DNA of 64,000 nt from DASRDU01 sp046331565 (lineage in GTDB: Bacteria > Acidobacteriota > Blastocatellia > RBC074), in contig JAXLQP010000001.1 of the NCBI GenBank assembly GCA_046331565.1, forward strand, positions 1,178,001 to 1,242,000. The letters are read 5' to 3'. The translations under genes were made by a program, and so were the position numbers. The notes beneath the pieces were generated by a model that saw nothing but the letters and a program-made list of their open reading frames with translations, did not search any database and was not told the origin of the DNA. Shown piece by piece: positions 45,937 through 55,124 of this stretch (the stretch's first letter is position 1; every line of letters starts with the position of its first letter).

Positions 45937-47250
45937 TTACTGCTGCTGCATCTTTTTCAGCAGCGCCAGGCATTCAATCATAGCGCGGCCATTGTGATAA
46001 CCGGCTTTCCAGATCTGCGCCTTGTCGCCCTGCGCCACGCCTTCGGGAGTGATGGTGGCGTGCCACTCACCGTGCTGCCAGTCGGTCTGATATTTCTCGA
46101 TGAAATCGTATGTCCGGCGAAAGATTTCAAGATACTTCGGCTCATCTGTCAGCCGGTGCAGGTAAAGCGCGCTGACAATGGCTTCAGCCTCAACCCACCA
46201 GATTTTGTCGCGCCGGTTCGCCTCCTGATTGAAAGGCCCGCTGTCATAAAAACCGCCCTGAGCCGCATCGTAACCATACCTCAGCGAATAATCGAAAAGC
46301 GCCCGGTACAGATCGAGCAGCGGATAAGTCGAAACGCCCGCCGCATCGCAGGCATCAATCAGCAGCCAGATGTTTTCAAGATCGTGGCCATAAGAAACGC
46401 GCGCCCATTCGCCGTCAAGACGCGGCTGCCAGTTGCGGTCATATTTGTCAGTACAGGCGGTCAGGCCCTTGCGCACGACGGCATTGCTTTCAATCGTGAT
46501 CAGTTCAAGCAGCCGTTCACGCGCCAGCGGCAACCTGCCTGCGCGATAAAACGTGGTCATCGCTTCAAGCAGGTGCAGGTGCGTGTTCATCAGCTTCAGC
46601 CCGTGCGGCACGCCCATATAGCCGTTTTCATCCGCCGCCGGAACCGTCCAGTCCTCGTTGAAGTATTCGAGATAACCGCCGTATGTTTTGTCGTGGGCTT
46701 TTGCTTCGAGCAGATTGAACAGGCGCGCAGCCAGTTCCAGCGCCTCTTTTTTCTGACTGGCAAGGTAGTATTCAGACAGCGCGTACAGCGCGAAGGACTG
46801 CCCGTAAAGATGCTTTTTCGGTTTCAGCTTCTGCCGCCCGGTCGCGTCAACCTCCCAGTAAAAGCCGCCGTTTGTCGCATCCCACATTCTTTCTTTCAGA
46901 AAGCGAAAGCCGTGATCGGCAGCGGCGAGGTAATCGCGGCGGTTGTATCCGGCGCGGGCGAGCCGCGCAAAGAGCCAGACCGTGCGCGCCTGAGTGACGA
47001 TCATCTTTGTGGTCTGCCCGTTCGGGTTTCCCTGCGCATCGAAGTTGATCGTGTAACCGCCATTCGCCTGGTCGAGACTCTTCGAGTACCAGAACCGCGC
47101 AATGTTCTCAGTCAGGTTCTTCTCAAGTTTCGGAATATAGTCGCGGGCAAGCGCAGCCTTGTCCTGTGCAGACGCGGATGACATAACCAGCAGCAGGCAG
47201 ATGACCGCAGGCGCGGCTTGCAGAAGGGGTGAACCGGTTTTCGGGGACAT
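45937..47250 (-). CDS. Exported N-acylglucosamine 2-epimerase family protein
   Basis: 437 residues. After a signal peptide (PAVICLLLVMSSASAQ) the protein is an (alpha/alpha)6 barrel of the AGE family: NGGYTINFDAQGNPNGQTTK, MIVTQARTVWLFARLARAG, RMWDATNGGFYWEVDATG, KHLYGQSFALYALSEYY and HGEWHATITPEGVAQGDKA. AGE and cellobiose 2-epimerases interconvert C2 epimers of sugars using paired histidines of the barrel. A periplasmic copy suggests action on an imported or cell-wall oligosaccharide. A GTG at 47271 would add seven residues ahead of the signal. It lies upstream of the DUF1800 gene on the same strand with a 147-base gap. Confidence 0.9.
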   Translation of the reverse strand: MSPKTGSPLLQAAPAVICLLLVMSSASAQDKAALARDYIPKLEKNLTENIARFWYSKSLDQANGGYTINFDAQGNPNGQTTKMIVTQARTVWLFARLARAGYNRRDYLAAADHGFRFLKERMWDATNGGFYWEVDATGRQKLKPKKHLYGQSFALYALSEYYLASQKKEALELAARLFNLLEAKAHDKTYGGYLEYFNEDWTVPAADENGYMGVPHGLKLMNTHLHLLEAMTTFYRAGRLPLARERLLELITIESNAVVRKGLTACTDKYDRNWQPRLDGEWARVSYGHDLENIWLLIDACDAAGVSTYPLLDLYRALFDYSLRYGYDAAQGGFYDSGPFNQEANRRDKIWWVEAEAIVSALYLHRLTDEPKYLEIFRRTYDFIEKYQTDWQHGEWHATITPEGVAQGDKAQIWKAGYHNGRAMIECLALLKKMQQQ

Positions 47251-47328
47251 AGGCTGTCGTAAGCCTTTCACTGAGCCTGAGACAACTCTGTTGGCAGACC
47301 GGAAATACAGCCGGAAGCTGACCTGAAC

Positions 47329-48141
47329 TTATTTTGATGATCGGCGCAACTGCTCCAGTTCCTCGCGCAGCCGTGCCAGTTCAGCCTCTGCCCGGTCAGC
47401 GCGCTCAGCCTCCTGTTTTGCACGTTCAGCTTCGCGGGCAGCGCGTTCGGCTTCCTGATTTGCGCGTTCGGCCTCCTGATTTGCGCGTTCGGCTTCGCGG
47501 GCGGCACGTTCGGCTCCGGTCGGGATGATGGTTCCGGCCTTGTCGCACCAGCGCAGCCAGGTTTCGGGAACGCCCTCATACACAGCTCGCCACAGCGTCA
47601 CGCTCAGGCCGACCGTCGGCAGCACAAAATCATCACGGAGGCGGTAGCTCTTGCCGGAGCTTATTTCAAAAATCCGCAGCACCTGTTCACTCAGTTCCTG
47701 CATCGGGTCAAAAACGATGTAGTAATTGATTCCCATTTCGGCGTAGCGACGCACTTTGCTGCCGAGTTCGTTGCCTTCGCGGTTCGAGACGACTTCGACC
47801 ACCACTTCCGGCACTTTGCCGAACTCCCAGATCATGTATGAGCGGTTCTCTTTGGCGTGCCAGTCCTTGTTGACCTCCACGTCCAGGCTCAGAAACATAT
47901 CGGGCACGAGCGGCGGCTGACGCACTGAATAGAACACACCGACATTGGCATCAGCCAGAAAGGTGCGCGGCGCAGGATGGTCTTCATCGGGTTCAGGCAT
48001 CCACGAACTGTAAAGCGGCTCGACCAGCAGCCGCTGCTGTTTGGCTGAGAATATGTTGTCCACCGGTTCATCATCCTCGGTCACAAGCTTGCTGACGATC
48101 TCTTTCAGATCATATGGTTTTTCGGTCAGTGTCTCAGGCAT
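47329..48141 (-). CDS. Uma2-family PD-(D/E)XK protein with a heptad-repeat tail
   Basis: 270 residues. Residues ~55-190 are the Uma2/DUF820 nuclease-like domain: PPLVPDMFLSLDVEVNKDWH, VPEVVVEVVSNREGNELG and RRYAEMGINYYIVFDPMQE, which supply the acidic and lysine-type positions of the fold. Residues ~208-265 are a charged helix built from a seven-residue EAERANQ-type unit repeated about eight times, encoded by near-identical 21-base repeats (about 47389-47510). The family is very common in Acidobacteriota and cyanobacteria, and its role is unsettled. A DNA-cleaving role here is unproven, and the tail probably mediates oligomerisation. Confidence 0.88.
   Translation of the reverse strand: MPETLTEKPYDLKEIVSKLVTEDDEPVDNIFSAKQQRLLVEPLYSSWMPEPDEDHPAPRTFLADANVGVFYSVRQPPLVPDMFLSLDVEVNKDWHAKENRSYMIWEFGKVPEVVVEVVSNREGNELGSKVRRYAEMGINYYIVFDPMQELSEQVLRIFEISSGKSYRLRDDFVLPTVGLSVTLWRAVYEGVPETWLRWCDKAGTIIPTGAERAAREAERANQEAERANQEAERAAREAERAKQEAERADRAEAELARLREELEQLRRSSK
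47389..47510. repeat. Tandem 21-base repeats within the Uma2 gene
   Basis: GCGTTCGGCTTCCTGATTTG-like units recur at 21-base steps, each encoding EAERANQ or a close variant on the minus strand. Unit-number variation by replication slippage is likely between strains. Confidence 0.8.
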
Positions 48142-48239
48142 AACTCTTCACCTTCTGCTGACAATCCGGGGGGATGCGGCTGCGCGCAGTGTAAACCCGG
48201 TTCACGGTAATCTCAACTTCACGCTGATAATGGTTTCAT

Positions 48240-49730
48240 TCAGGCCAGCCAGGCCTTTTTGCGACTGTTGATGCGCTGCGGAAAGGCCGCCAGCAGTGTG
48301 GCTTTGCTCCTGCGCCACTTCTGATCTTCGTTCGCCAGCCTGTCCTGTTCATCCAGAAACTTCTCAACCGTCTTTGGCGCAGGGCCGCCGATGACTTTGC
48401 GAACGGTCACGAAGTTGACGGGGCACAGCGCGGCTTCGAGCTTTTTACGCGGCGTGTTGAGCGGGCGACCGAGTGATTCTCTGGCCACACTCAGCAGCGT
48501 CTCAACCGTCGTTGCACAGTTGGCCTCGGCGTCAGGCAATCGTTTGATTGTTTGGGCGACCAGCCGGTGCGCGGCCTTGAAACTCAGCTTCTCTTCCCTG
48601 ACCAGCGTATCGGCCAGTTCAGTCATCGTCAGGCAACTGCCCTCTGCGCGGCGTTTCAGATTCGCTTCGTCAACCGTGATCGAACCGACCGCGCCTGAAA
48701 GCAGGCTGATGGCGCGACGGGCATCAACGAATGTATTGAAGACCAGCGGCTGCAGGTCGTCCTCAACATCAACGATGTCACCGAACGGAGTGTTGTGCAC
48801 GCTCGTCATCACAGCGACAGCCTGGCTGTAAGCCTTGCTGGTGATGATGCGCGTGTGTTCGAGCGCCACGGGGTTGCGCTTCTGCGGCATGATCGAACTC
48901 GTCTGAACATAAGCATCGCTCAGACGAATGAATGAAAACTCCTGCGTCGCCCAGAGCAGCAGATCCTGCACGAATTTGCCGAGCGAAATCATCGCCGTCG
49001 CCAGCGCGCTGATCGTTTCCATCAGGTAATCAATGCCGCCGATTGCGCCGTATGAATTTTCCGCAATGCCTTCAAAACCGAGCAGCGTGGTCGTCATCTT
49101 GCGATCAATCGGAAAGCCGGTTGTTGTAATCGCACAAGCGCCGAGCGGATTGCGATTGACGGTGGCAAAGGCGGCTTTGAAGCGGGCGATGTCGCGGGTG
49201 ATGAATTCAATCGCAGCTGAGAGGTAATGCGCGAGCGTTGTCGGCTGTGCCGGTTGCGTGTGCGTGTGCGCGGGCATCACGGTGCAGAGATGCTGTCGCG
49301 CCAGTTTCATCAGCGCGGCGCGCAGGGCGATCAGGTCATCAACCGTCAGCAGAATCTCTTCGCGCAGCTTCATCCGGTACATCGTCACGTCAATGTCGTT
49401 GCGGCTGCGCGCAATGTGCAGTTTGCCCGCGACCTCTTCGCCAATCAGCGCCGACAGTTCGCGTTCGACATAAAAGTACAGGTCTTCAACCGTGCCGTCA
49501 TACTTTGCCGCGCCGATCTTTTTCAGATCAAGCTGATCAAGTCCGCGCAGAATCGCGCGCGCATCTTCCGGCGAAATGATCTTTCGTTCAGCCAGCATCA
49601 GCGCGTGCGCGTAATGAATGTGCATCAACGGCTGCAGAAAATATTTCTGCCCGTCAGCAAAGTTGTGAGTGAGAACACTGGAAGAATAAACAGGAGCAGG
49701 AAAACGTTCAGAAGCTTCTTTCGGACTCAT
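48240..49730 (-). CDS. argH: Argininosuccinate lyase
   Basis: 496 residues. It has the fumarase/aspartase-fold signature SSIMPQKRNPVALEH near residue 285, and also HIARSRNDIDVTMYRM near 105, TVMPAHTHTQPAQPTTLAHY near 150 and LGACAITTTGFPIDR near 200, as in ArgH. It cleaves argininosuccinate to arginine and fumarate, the last step of arginine synthesis. The ATG at 49730 is preferred because the upstream extension to 49769 is encoded by a repeat arm. No other arg gene is in the window. The sequence is divergent enough that a related lyase cannot be fully excluded. Confidence 0.88.
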   Translation of the reverse strand: MSPKEASERFPAPVYSSSVLTHNFADGQKYFLQPLMHIHYAHALMLAERKIISPEDARAILRGLDQLDLKKIGAAKYDGTVEDLYFYVERELSALIGEEVAGKLHIARSRNDIDVTMYRMKLREEILLTVDDLIALRAALMKLARQHLCTVMPAHTHTQPAQPTTLAHYLSAAIEFITRDIARFKAAFATVNRNPLGACAITTTGFPIDRKMTTTLLGFEGIAENSYGAIGGIDYLMETISALATAMISLGKFVQDLLLWATQEFSFIRLSDAYVQTSSIMPQKRNPVALEHTRIITSKAYSQAVAVMTSVHNTPFGDIVDVEDDLQPLVFNTFVDARRAISLLSGAVGSITVDEANLKRRAEGSCLTMTELADTLVREEKLSFKAAHRLVAQTIKRLPDAEANCATTVETLLSVARESLGRPLNTPRKKLEAALCPVNFVTVRKVIGGPAPKTVEKFLDEQDRLANEDQKWRRSKATLLAAFPQRINSRKKAWLA

Positions 49731-49745
49731 GGAGAAAACCGGGAT

Positions 49746-49958
49746 CCACGAAGTCACACGAAACGGCACCAGCTCAGATCACTGAAGCCTGGAACAATGA
49801 AGTTCACCACAGAGAACACAGAGGTTCACAGAGGAGAGCAGATTCTATGCACTCTCTGTGAAGCTCTGTGTTCTCTGTGGTGAACTGGCGGGCCATTGTT
49901 GCGCGTCCCGGTTCAGGATAAATCACTCATCTTCGTGCTGCTTCGTGTGCCTTCGTGG
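49746..49958. repeat. Repeat within a repeat: CACAGAG hairpin inside a CACGAAG hairpin
   Basis: The outer arms 49746-49769 and 49931-49958 have CACGAAG/CTTCGTG cores. Inside, arms 49802-49833 and 49854-49885 (cores CACAGAG) match at 31 of 32 positions over a 20-base loop. Together they fill the gap between the argininosuccinate lyase start and the TonB receptor stop. Confidence 0.9.
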
Positions 49959-49968
49959 AAGATAAAGA

Positions 49969-52905
49969 TCAGAAGTTGAATTTGAAACCAAGCTGGAACT
50001 GACGACTGTCGAGCGCGGTCGGATTGCGAGTCGTGAAATCCGGCAGCGGCGCTGACAACACGCCATTCGCATCGGTCGTTACGACGCTGTTGACCGAGAA
50101 GATGCTGCGATGGTTGAAGACGTTGACGAACTCACCGAAGACTTCAGCATTGAAGCGTTCGGTGAAACGGATGAACCGCGAATAGCGCAGGTCAACATTG
50201 AACTGCACGGGCGTGTTTCCGGTGTTGCGCCCGATGAAGAGCGGTCGGTCTGAGCCGGTCACGCCGTCCTTGTTCACATCCTGATTGGAAGTGATGTTGA
50301 AAGTCTCGCCGCTGTTGGCGGTCAGAATCACACCGACCTGATTATCGTTGACCAGCCGATTCATAAAGGCGTTTTCAATTTTGAAGGTCGGACGACCAAC
50401 AAAGCTGAAAACAAAGGTGTGCCGCTGATCGGCCAGCGAATTGCCCCGGTCGCGGCGGCGACTGGTCGGGTCAGACAGCACCAGCGTCGAAGCGGCGACG
50501 AGGTTCTGTTCCGGCGCGTCATCAATCGAGTGCGACCAGGTGTAATTGGCGCTGAACTGATAGCCATTGGCAAAGCGTTTGGTCAGCGTCAGCACTCCGG
50601 CGGTGTAATCAGAGATGCCGACCGATTCGGCAATCAGCACGTTATTGAAATTCGGATAGAGTCGCGTCGCCGCGCTGATCGTCGTGCTGAAAATGGGTCG
50701 CCCGTCAGCGAGCGTGCCGGTCGGATTGATCGGGTTGATGTTGCGATAGATCGGAATGTGATTGCCGCGCGAATGAATTGCGCCGAGCGTGACTGAAAAG
50801 TTCTGCGACAGCGCCTGTTCAATCTGCACGTTGGTGTGAAAGGCGTACATATTGACGAAATCCGGCGCGACTCCGGTGATGCTCTGGCGCGGCGGCGTCA
50901 CGCCCGGAGGCAGCGAACCAAGCGTGTTCGGAAAAGCAGGTGCGCCAGGACTGGTCGGGCTGAAGCTGAAATTCAGAAACACGGGGCTGCCGTTGCCCTG
51001 CAAGGCGCGGCGGTAAATGTCAATCAGCGGCGGATCGTAATACAGCCCGGCGCTCGCGCGAATCACGGTCGGGCGGTCGCCTTCGCGCAATCCGTAAACG
51101 ATGCCGAGGCGCGGCGCGATGTTGTTCTTGTCCACATTGAAATTCTGCGAGAGCGCCAGCGGCGATGTTTTGATCGCCTGCGGCACATCATAAAGATCGT
51201 AACGCAGCCCGTAATTGAGTTTCAGGCGCGGCGTCACCTTCCAGTCATCCTGCGCGAACAGGTGATAGTAAAAGGTCTTGTATTCAATCATCGGATCACC
51301 GATGGCTTCGGTGTATTGCGTGTAACCGCGCGGGGCGGTTCCGTTCTTTGCGGCAACGTAAGCCGCGATGTTCGGGAAAGTGTATTGCGCAAAGGCGCGC
51401 GACACACGCTCATCTCTGACAATGTTGACGCCGCCGCCGAATTTCATCGTGTGTTTGCCTTTGGTCAGCGTCAGGTTGTTGAGAATCTGATTCGACACCT
51501 GCAGCGGCTGCACCAGGTCATCAGTCGGCGCGCCAAAATTGGCGATGCCTGCAATCACCAGCGTCAGCCCCTGACCTGAATTATTGTTGGCCAGGTTCTG
51601 CGATTTGCGCCGCGCATACTGATAGCGAAACTCGTTGAGCAGTTCCGGCGAAAGCGTTGAAATCATCTGCACGCCGAGCGAATCAGAAGCATCCACGAAA
51701 TCAATGCTCCGTTGCAGCGTGTTGAGGCCGCCGCCAATGTTGTTGGGCGAAGTGTTGCGGAAGAGATTGTAACGACCGCTCAGGCGATGCTGGCTGCTCA
51801 GTTGCAGGTCGCTGCGCACGATGAAAAAGTTGACGCGCTGCGCCGCCGGAATCGAACCGGGGAACGCATCCTGCGGGACGCCTGCGGCCACGAGCGCCGT
51901 CTTGTTCGCCTCGCTGATGGTCACGACGCGCTGCGGTTCGCCCGCCAGATCGCGGGTGACTCTTTCGTAGCCGGAATAAAAATGCCAGCGGTCTTTGATG
52001 ATCGGCCCGCCGATGGCTCCGGTGAAATCATCAACAACGGCGGGCGGGCGCGGGATGCCGCCGTAAAAGAATGGTCGCGCTGAAAACGGCGTGCGACGAA
52101 AACGATAGCTGGCTGAGCCGTGATAGTTATTGGTTCCCGACGGCGTGACGGCATTCATAATCAGGCCGGGCGTGTTGCCGAATTCAGCCGCGAAGCCGTT
52201 GGTGACAAGCTGCACTTCGCTGACGAAGGCTTCAGAAATCGGCATCAGGCGAATGCCAGCGCGGTCGGTCTGCGTGTTGTTGTTGCCGTCAAGCTGATAA
52301 TTGGTGCGGCGGGCGTAACCATTGGCATTGATGCGCGGCACGCCGAATTCAGCGTTGGGTCGGCCCGTCACGTTCGCCTGCAGCAGCGAGAAGTTATAAG
52401 GATTGCGCGACACGAGCGGCAGGTTGCGCACTTCCCTTTCATTCATCACGCGGCCCAGATCAATTTTGGCGACATCGGCAATCGGCGCGTCTGAAGTGAT
52501 CGTGATCTGTTCGGTCACGCCGCCGGTTTCAAGGCGCAGATCAATCGTCGCGGTCTGTCCTGTGGTCAGCGTCACGCCTTCGCGCGTCAGCCGCTTGAAG
52601 CCCGCCGCTTCGACTGTGATGCGATAAGTTCCGAGCGGGAGCAGCGGAACGCGATAGACGCCATTCTCTTCGCTGGTGATCTGGCGCGTGGCGCCGGTTT
52701 CAAGATTGGTAATGGTAAGTTTCGCGCCGACAATCGCCGCGCCGCTGGCATCAGAAACGACGCCTTCAATCTGCCCGTTGAGCGCCTGCGACTGCGCCAT
52801 CGCGGCGCACGGCAGCAGCAGCAGACAAACGGCCAGCAGCAGTAAATGTAAAGCGCCAGTCAGGTGAGAACGGGCAGCACTGATCGCGCAAGGCTGTGAC
52901 TTCAT
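49969..52905 (-). CDS. Oar-like TonB-dependent receptor with carboxypeptidase-regulatory-like domain
   Basis: 978 residues; the ATG at 52905 has GGAGA six bases upstream, and the ~65-residue extension is rejected. The signal peptide ends in LLPCAAMAQ. Residues ~40-130 are a carboxypeptidase-regulatory-like domain (GQIEGVVSDASGAAIVGAKL, GVYRVPLLPLGTYRITVEAA). A plug follows (NLPLVSRNPYNFSLLQANV, NYQLDGNNNTQTDRAGIRLM), then a beta-barrel with many aromatic strands ending in QFQLGFKFNF. The terminal Phe is typical of outer-membrane barrels. Acidobacteriota carry many such receptors, probably for uptake of large glycans or peptides. No TonB or transporter gene adjoins it. Confidence 0.93.
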   Translation of the reverse strand: MKSQPCAISAARSHLTGALHLLLLAVCLLLLPCAAMAQSQALNGQIEGVVSDASGAAIVGAKLTITNLETGATRQITSEENGVYRVPLLPLGTYRITVEAAGFKRLTREGVTLTTGQTATIDLRLETGGVTEQITITSDAPIADVAKIDLGRVMNEREVRNLPLVSRNPYNFSLLQANVTGRPNAEFGVPRINANGYARRTNYQLDGNNNTQTDRAGIRLMPISEAFVSEVQLVTNGFAAEFGNTPGLIMNAVTPSGTNNYHGSASYRFRRTPFSARPFFYGGIPRPPAVVDDFTGAIGGPIIKDRWHFYSGYERVTRDLAGEPQRVVTISEANKTALVAAGVPQDAFPGSIPAAQRVNFFIVRSDLQLSSQHRLSGRYNLFRNTSPNNIGGGLNTLQRSIDFVDASDSLGVQMISTLSPELLNEFRYQYARRKSQNLANNNSGQGLTLVIAGIANFGAPTDDLVQPLQVSNQILNNLTLTKGKHTMKFGGGVNIVRDERVSRAFAQYTFPNIAAYVAAKNGTAPRGYTQYTEAIGDPMIEYKTFYYHLFAQDDWKVTPRLKLNYGLRYDLYDVPQAIKTSPLALSQNFNVDKNNIAPRLGIVYGLREGDRPTVIRASAGLYYDPPLIDIYRRALQGNGSPVFLNFSFSPTSPGAPAFPNTLGSLPPGVTPPRQSITGVAPDFVNMYAFHTNVQIEQALSQNFSVTLGAIHSRGNHIPIYRNINPINPTGTLADGRPIFSTTISAATRLYPNFNNVLIAESVGISDYTAGVLTLTKRFANGYQFSANYTWSHSIDDAPEQNLVAASTLVLSDPTSRRRDRGNSLADQRHTFVFSFVGRPTFKIENAFMNRLVNDNQVGVILTANSGETFNITSNQDVNKDGVTGSDRPLFIGRNTGNTPVQFNVDLRYSRFIRFTERFNAEVFGEFVNVFNHRSIFSVNSVVTTDANGVLSAPLPDFTTRNPTALDSRQFQLGFKFNF

Positions 52906-53068
52906 ACTCTTCTCCTGTGGGTTCTGCTGACCGTCAAAGACAACAGACACGGTCAGACACTGGTGGTCAAACTTATGAGTTAATCCTGAACGACTGCGAT
53001 TTGTTATCTCACAGATAGCTGCGTTTCCACAATTCAGGCGCGCCCGGCGTGAATTGCAGCAGCGGGAA

Positions 53069-54217
53069 TTACGCGCCCGCTTTGCGATAAGCCTCACCAA
53101 CGACTCTTTGATAAAGCGCCTCGTATTGCGGAATCACGCGGTCGGTCGAGAATTGCCCGATGGCCCAGGCGCGGGCGCGTCGGCCTGTTTCGCGCAGCAG
53201 TTGCGGCGCGTCAATCAGCCTGGCTGCGTGATCGGCCATCGCTTCGGTATCACCGACCGGAACCAGAAAACCTGTCTCGCCATCGCGCACGACTTCGGGC
53301 AGGCCGCCGGTGCGCGTCGCAATCACCGGCACTTCGCAGGCCATCGCTTCGAGAGCCGCCAGGCCGAACGATTCCGTGTCGCTCGGCAGCAGCAGCACTT
53401 CAGAAACCGAAAGATAATCAGCGATGTTCGGCACTGAACCGACAAACAGCACATCGGCGGCCACGCCGAGTTCAGCCGCGAGCGCTTCAGCCGATTTGCG
53501 TTCCGGCCCGTCGCCGCACATCACCAGGCGCACCGCAGCTTTTGTGCGCCGACGCAGCGCGGCAAAGGCGCGCACACAGTCAGAGATGCGTTTGACCGGG
53601 CGAAAATTTGAAACGTGAATCAGCAGTTGTTCGCCATTCGGCGCAAGTTCAGCGCGCAGCCCGGCGTTTTCGCGGCGCTGATAATCCTGCGCGTTGATGA
53701 AATTCGGAATAACCTCGACCTGATCGTAACCGAACGTGCGCGCTGTTTCAGCGGCCAGATAATCTGATATCGCCGTCACTGCATCAGACTGCGCAATCGA
53801 AAAGCGCGTCACCGGCAGAAAGCTCGCCCGCGATCCGACCAGCGTAATGTCAGTGCCGTGCAGCGTCGTCACAAAAGGCAGATACCGCTCCGACTTGTAA
53901 ATCTCCCGCGCCAGAAATGCCGACGCCGCATGCGGAATCGCATAATGCATGTGCAGCACGTCGAGCTTTGCCAGTGCCGCGACTTCAACCAGCTTCGAAG
54001 ACAGCGCCAGCGTGTACGGCGGAAACTCAAAGAGCGGATAATCAAACATCTCAACCTGATGAAACTGCATCCGCTCATTCAACCGGCACAACCTGGTCGG
54101 CAGTTCATAACTGATGAAATGTACCGAATGCCCACGCGATGCCAGTTCGCAGCCGAGTTCAGAGCCGACAATGCCGCTGCCGCCGTAAGTTGGAAAAACT
54201 GTAATGCCGATGTTCAT
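53069..54217 (-). CDS. bshA: N-acetyl-alpha-D-glucosaminyl L-malate synthase BshA
   Basis: 382 residues of a GT4 glycosyltransferase. MNIGITVFPTYGGSGIVGSE at the start, HMHYAIPHAASAFLAREI near residue 90, TLHGTDITLVGSRASF near 120, VSNFRPVKRISDCVRAFAAL near 205, and DTESFGLAALEAMACEVPVI near 285 together fit BshA closely. It joins UDP-GlcNAc and L-malate in the first step of bacillithiol synthesis. The gene for the second step (bshB1) lies just upstream on the same strand, which strengthens the call; bshC is not in the window. A repeat element fills the gap between them. Confidence 0.93.
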   Translation of the reverse strand: MNIGITVFPTYGGSGIVGSELGCELASRGHSVHFISYELPTRLCRLNERMQFHQVEMFDYPLFEFPPYTLALSSKLVEVAALAKLDVLHMHYAIPHAASAFLAREIYKSERYLPFVTTLHGTDITLVGSRASFLPVTRFSIAQSDAVTAISDYLAAETARTFGYDQVEVIPNFINAQDYQRRENAGLRAELAPNGEQLLIHVSNFRPVKRISDCVRAFAALRRRTKAAVRLVMCGDGPERKSAEALAAELGVAADVLFVGSVPNIADYLSVSEVLLLPSDTESFGLAALEAMACEVPVIATRTGGLPEVVRDGETGFLVPVGDTEAMADHAARLIDAPQLLRETGRRARAWAIGQFSTDRVIPQYEALYQRVVGEAYRKAGA

Positions 54218-54225
54218 TCAGAAAG

Positions 54226-54342
54226 TGGTTAGTGGTCAGTGGTCAGTGGTCAGTGAAGAGTGAGCAGTGAACAGTGAAAGAGCCTTTCGCTGTCTGCTCA
54301 CTTCACTCTTCACTGACCACTGACCACCAGCCACTAACCACT
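54226..54342. repeat. Inverted repeat of GTGGTCAGTGG units
   Basis: The left arm (from 54226) has three GTGGTCA units in tandem, followed by AGTGAAGAGTGAGCAGTGAA. The right arm ending at 54342 is the imperfect complement (CTTCACTGACCACTGACCAC). The element occupies nearly all of the gap between bshB1 and bshA. Confidence 0.85.
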
Positions 54343-54344
54343 GC

Positions 54345-55088
54345 TCACGAATACATATTCATTGACCTGGTCAGCAGCGCGACCGGGTCAGCGACGTTGA
54401 GGGCTTCACGGACGTAAAACGCTTCGCCGGATTCGACGCCGATCATTGCGCCCCAGTAACGGTCGCGGGCTTCGATTTCATAGAGAAACTGCGAAGTGCT
54501 GACGCGTGATTGCGGCTCGCTGCTCTGCGGATTGTAAAACTGCGAAGCGTGCGCCCGAATGGCTTCCCATTTACGCTGCCAGGTGTCAGAGATGTCTACG
54601 ATAAAGGTGGGCGGCAGGGTTCGCGGAAAAAGGAAATAAGCGACGCACGACGGACGCCAGCGGGGTTGCTCTGATTCGGCATCGAATCTGGCGAGGCCGC
54701 TCAGATGCGCCGCTTCGCGGACCAGGCGCGAGGTGTGCGCGTGGTCGGGGTGTGGGTCGTCCTGGTGCTGCGTAAAGATGATGCGAGGCCGCAACCGCCG
54801 CAGCACTCTGACCAGTTTTGTGCGCGAATCGTCATCGGCCTGAATGTGAGCATCGCCAAGGTCAAGGTTTTCACGAACCGTGACGCCCATCAGTTGCGCA
54901 GCGGCGGCGGCTTCCTGGGCGCGCAGTTCGGGAGTGCCGCGCGTTCCGGCTTCGCCGCGTGTCAGATCCAGCACTCCGGTTTTGTAACCCATCGCTGCGA
55001 GTCTGATCAGCGTTCCGCCTGCCGATAATTCAACGTCATCGGGATGAGCCGCGATAGCCAGCACGTCGAGTTGTATTTGTTCGGACAT
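54345..55088 (-). CDS. bshB1: Bacillithiol deacetylase BshB1 (PIG-L family)
   Basis: 247 residues. The PIG-L/LmbE metal motif AHPDDVE places zinc ligands at H15 and D18, and HPDH at 113-116 gives the third (H116). LDLTRGEAGTRGTPELRAQE and the C-terminal SRVSTSQFLYEIEARDRYWG with VGAMIGVESGEAF-type ends fit the BshB1 subgroup. It deacetylates N-acetylglucosaminyl-malate, the second step of bacillithiol synthesis. It lies upstream of bshA on the same strand. The hydantoinase-type gene is 36 bases further upstream, and a shared transcript is likely. Confidence 0.92.
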   Translation of the reverse strand: MSEQIQLDVLAIAAHPDDVELSAGGTLIRLAAMGYKTGVLDLTRGEAGTRGTPELRAQEAAAAAQLMGVTVRENLDLGDAHIQADDDSRTKLVRVLRRLRPRIIFTQHQDDPHPDHAHTSRLVREAAHLSGLARFDAESEQPRWRPSCVAYFLFPRTLPPTFIVDISDTWQRKWEAIRAHASQFYNPQSSEPQSRVSTSQFLYEIEARDRYWGAMIGVESGEAFYVREALNVADPVALLTRSMNMYS

Positions 55089-55124
55089 ATCGGTTGCAGT
55101 TATCGCACAGCGACCTGCAACACT

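Noticed and set aside
45994..47181. 395-codon plus-strand open frame
   Set aside because: It is antisense to the well-supported AGE-family gene, has no recognisable motifs and has the Arg/Phe/Gln-rich composition of a shadow frame in GC-rich DNA.
47389..47510. Mobile or CRISPR-type repeat in the Uma2 gene
   Set aside because: The 21-base period keeps the reading frame and encodes a heptad helix, so it is a protein repeat.
49731..49769. N-terminal extension of argininosuccinate lyase
   Set aside because: The extra codons are encoded by the arm of a repeat element; the ATG at 49730 begins the protein just ahead of family sequence.
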